64,000 nucleotides of DNA, from positions 2,587,501-2,651,500 of the forward strand of contig WSYJ01000186.1 in assembly GCA_020186115.1 (NCBI GenBank), given 5' to 3'. This stretch comes from Histomonas meleagridis. Lineage: Eukaryota > Parabasalia > Tritrichomonadida > Dientamoebidae. The translations under genes and the position numbers were made by a program. This document shows, in pieces, positions 61,669 through 64,000 of this stretch. Each line of letters opens with the position of its first letter. Positions within the stretch are counted from its first letter, which is position 1. The notes beneath the pieces are model-generated. The model saw only the letters and a list, made by a program, of their open reading frames with translations, was not told where the DNA came from and searched no databases.

Positions 61669-64000
61669 ATGTCAGCAACAATTCCACAGGAATTTTTACG
61701 GCCCGCAGAGGAATTGCCTCTTCGTAAAAGGCGGGCAGAACTATACCGGAAATTAAGAGAAGAGAACCAAGCAGTTTTTGAAAAAAGATCTAATAAACAT
61801 AAAACTGAGCTTGATGATTTATTCGGTGATTTTGAGGACGAACCAGTTCACGAACAAGCCCAACCAATGAAAGGTGGAAAACAAGCATTTCTTAAAAATA
61901 TAAAAACATGTTATCAAAAACTTGCAACAACTAGTTGTGAGACTGAAAATGCCATAATTGCGCAGTTAGGCCAAATACAACTCACGCGTTTTATGCAAGA
62001 AGCTGTTACCAATCTTATTTCAGCTCCTATCAAGTTTGTTGATATTCCATCGTATGTTCATATTTGTTCAATTCTCTATCAAAAGTACAAAGACTTTTTA
62101 GACAATTTCCAGCCAAAACTTATCGAAGAAATCAGTGACAAATCAACTCCACCAAATCGACGCCGAATATTATTATGTGCCTATGCAGATCTTTTAATTG
62201 TCCATGTTCTTCAAAACGTCACCTTCTTTAACCGTATTTTTCTTAGTCTTGTTAACACCGACATCAATAGTCATGAATATGCCAATTATCCATACATCTG
62301 GAAGATCATAACCTATGCCGGTGGTGATCTTTTTGGCATCAACAGAGGTGAAAACACTCTTTTTGATGCTATTTTTAAGCCGTCCGAATGTATTTCTCCA
62401 AGTTTACGAAAAGTGGTTTCATCACTTTATATTGATATAGTTGATCAACTTGAGAAATGTGCTAAAGAAGGCATGGAAGCACGAGACGAAGCTTATAAAT
62501 TATTAATTTTACATGGCCGAACTAACACACGACCAAACTCATTAGCAAATGAATGTAAAGAGAAATATGATAAGTTATATCGAATGGCCACAGGCTTTTC
62601 TATTTTAATGAAACGAACAGTCGAAAACTATTGGAAAGAAGAAACTGATACTATCGAATTCACGACGCCTGATGGCATTGTAGCAATTCCAGCACGATAT
62701 AGCGAAATGATACAAAAGCATACGAGTACAGTTCCAACGAACAATGAAACAGATACATTCTATACACAATTAGCGAATATGGATGAGCGCTTAAATGAAC
62801 AATTAATGTATACATTACCACAAATCAAACTTGAGCTTGATCGATGTTTCTCCGTTGAAAGTGTTGATGCCATTTCGAAACATTATTTAACAATTGATTC
62901 CAAAGAGAATAGAGAAGAAATCATTAATTTGTTTTCTACAATTTCACGTAACAAAGTTAATCAAGCACCATATTATGCACGATTCATTGCTAATATATCA
63001 CAAAAGATACCCGAAATTGGACAATTAATATCCTCTAATTTAGAATCAAGTTTCATCAGTTATGTCCATGCACAAAACAATTCCAAGAAAATGATTTCAT
63101 TCATACCGAAACTTCATATTGCACGATATATCTCTGAGTTAGCCAAATTTAAAGTTGGCATTGATTCATATTTCAAATGTTTAACATTTGCATTAAATCA
63201 TTTCAGAGGTAAAACAGTTGATATGGCATGTACATTAATCTTTAATGCCGGGAAATTCCTTAATAACTTAAGTGATCGAACACATATCCAAATATTATCA
63301 ATTATTGAGAAACTTAAATCACTTAAATCATTTATCTTTCAACCACATGTATTATTATTAGTTGATCAAGCAATTGAAATGTTTGAACCCAAAGGAAATG
63401 AAGAAGTTAATCCAAATATTAATGAGCCAATCTATAACAAATATCAAGCATATGCTATACATGTCTTCCAACAAATATATACAAAAGGATATATTAGTAA
63501 AGCAATTAAAACAGTCGAAAAAATGTGGTTATCAAGTAACGTAACACATGTTGATCAAGCATTTGTTATCCAATTAGTTTTAGATTTACCGAATTATTCA
63601 ATCGAACAATTAAGTTCACTTGCAACTTTCGTAAGTCGTTTTTCATATGATTATCCAGAGTTTGGATTAGCGATTAGTGACATCTTACTCGAACGAATTC
63701 ATCGTGGTATTGAACGAGATAATATCTCATTTAGACAACGTCAATTATATGAAATCCGATTTTTAGCCGAGTTAATCATACAACAAGTTATCCCATTAGA
63801 AGTAGCGTTTACTACAATTACATTAATACTTAGTTTGAATCAACCAGATCCTTTAACATATTTAATATCGATTAATAACAAATATAAATGTGTTCAACCG
63901 AATACTAATGACTTCTTTAAAGTCAAATTAGTATGTGAATTACTTTCATCATTAATTGGTGTTATATGTAAATCATTAAAAGATTATAACATCCAAATGA
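61669..64000 (+). CDS. UPF2: Nonsense-mediated decay factor UPF2 (3' end outside window)
   Basis: A scaffold of nonsense-mediated mRNA decay that bridges UPF1 and UPF3. From ATG 61669 the frame is open to the last base (777 codons). It begins MSATIPQEFLRPAEELPLRK. A first MIF4G domain covers about residues 75-330. The second MIF4G is about 415-560, with APYYARFIANISQKIPEIG, then FIPKLHIARYISELAKFKVG and VDMACTLIFNAGKFL, closely following the UPF2 pattern. A third MIF4G starts near residue 590, with FRQRQLYEIRFLAELI and VKLVCELLSSLIGVI. The UPF1-binding C-terminus lies beyond the window. Confidence 0.85.
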   Translation, partial: MSATIPQEFLRPAEELPLRKRRAELYRKLREENQAVFEKRSNKHKTELDDLFGDFEDEPVHEQAQPMKGGKQAFLKNIKTCYQKLATTSCETENAIIAQLGQIQLTRFMQEAVTNLISAPIKFVDIPSYVHICSILYQKYKDFLDNFQPKLIEEISDKSTPPNRRRILLCAYADLLIVHVLQNVTFFNRIFLSLVNTDINSHEYANYPYIWKIITYAGGDLFGINRGENTLFDAIFKPSECISPSLRKVVSSLYIDIVDQLEKCAKEGMEARDEAYKLLILHGRTNTRPNSLANECKEKYDKLYRMATGFSILMKRTVENYWKEETDTIEFTTPDGIVAIPARYSEMIQKHTSTVPTNNETDTFYTQLANMDERLNEQLMYTLPQIKLELDRCFSVESVDAISKHYLTIDSKENREEIINLFSTISRNKVNQAPYYARFIANISQKIPEIGQLISSNLESSFISYVHAQNNSKKMISFIPKLHIARYISELAKFKVGIDSYFKCLTFALNHFRGKTVDMACTLIFNAGKFLNNLSDRTHIQILSIIEKLKSLKSFIFQPHVLLLVDQAIEMFEPKGNEEVNPNINEPIYNKYQAYAIHVFQQIYTKGYISKAIKTVEKMWLSSNVTHVDQAFVIQLVLDLPNYSIEQLSSLATFVSRFSYDYPEFGLAISDILLERIHRGIERDNISFRQRQLYEIRFLAELIIQQVIPLEVAFTTITLILSLNQPDPLTYLISINNKYKCVQPNTNDFFKVKLVCELLSSLIGVICKSLKDYNIQM

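Overview
The window looks like nuclear DNA of a trichomonad parabasalid, most probably Tritrichomonas or a close relative. This is an inference. It rests on compact, apparently intron-free genes on both strands; AT-rich spacers; trichomonad-type initiators (TCA-Y-W and CCTTT) a few bases before start codons; stop codons nested in TAAA; many DUF3447/ankyrin genes; a BspA-like surface-protein relic; and an AIR9-like LRR protein. No canonical trichomonad intron (GTATGT...ACTAACACACAG) was seen.

Layout. 1-10 kb: end of a coiled-coil gene, exosome subunit RRP4, a membrane protein, a Rab scrap, a dead DUF3447 gene and a large AIR9-like gene. 10-20 kb: a small membrane protein, a WD40 protein, a Polo-like kinase, an ankyrin protein and an 803-residue type I surface protein. 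20-33 kb: proteasome alpha-1 (PSMA6), an acidic membrane protein with 39-residue tandem repeats, eL38, a small ankyrin protein, a COPI-associated/TVP15-like protein, a PHD protein, another dead DUF3447 gene, uS14 (only 57 codons), a PAP2 phosphatase, EXO1 and ethanolamine-phosphate cytidylyltransferase. 33-45.6 kb: a pure 429-bp AAT microsatellite, a DUF3447 gene with about 14 downstream ankyrin units, uL3, a MON2-like protein, more DUF3447 scraps and a broken BspA-like gene. 46-64 kb: a coiled-coil protein, a TmcB-like multipass protein, a second DUF3447 gene with interrupted ankyrin units, uS17, tRNA-Asp, a RhoGEF-PH-Kelch fusion, a PSI-domain membrane protein, a REEP/HVA22 protein and the first 777 codons of UPF2.

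Housekeeping genes (translation, proteasome, exosome/NMD, trafficking, phospholipid synthesis, DNA repair) are interleaved with an expandable accessory layer of ankyrin/DUF3447, BspA-like and other membrane-protein genes. There is no operon-like order. Four ribosomal protein genes share one core promoter layout: a CGG/CCG box, a GGT or GG step, then CCTTT or CCTTG just before the ATG.

The most unusual signal is in the DUF3447/ankyrin loci. Almost every ankyrin unit is interrupted at the same codon position by a similar AT-rich spacer of about 60-85 bp that breaks the frame. The same spacer recurs at dispersed loci on both strands. It could mark unrecognised introns, a tandemly copied exon-plus-spacer unit, or a donor cassette array; the sequence alone does not decide. 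Separately, three conserved genes (RRP4, the Polo-like kinase, uL3) each need a one-base frame correction, which most simply means assembly errors.
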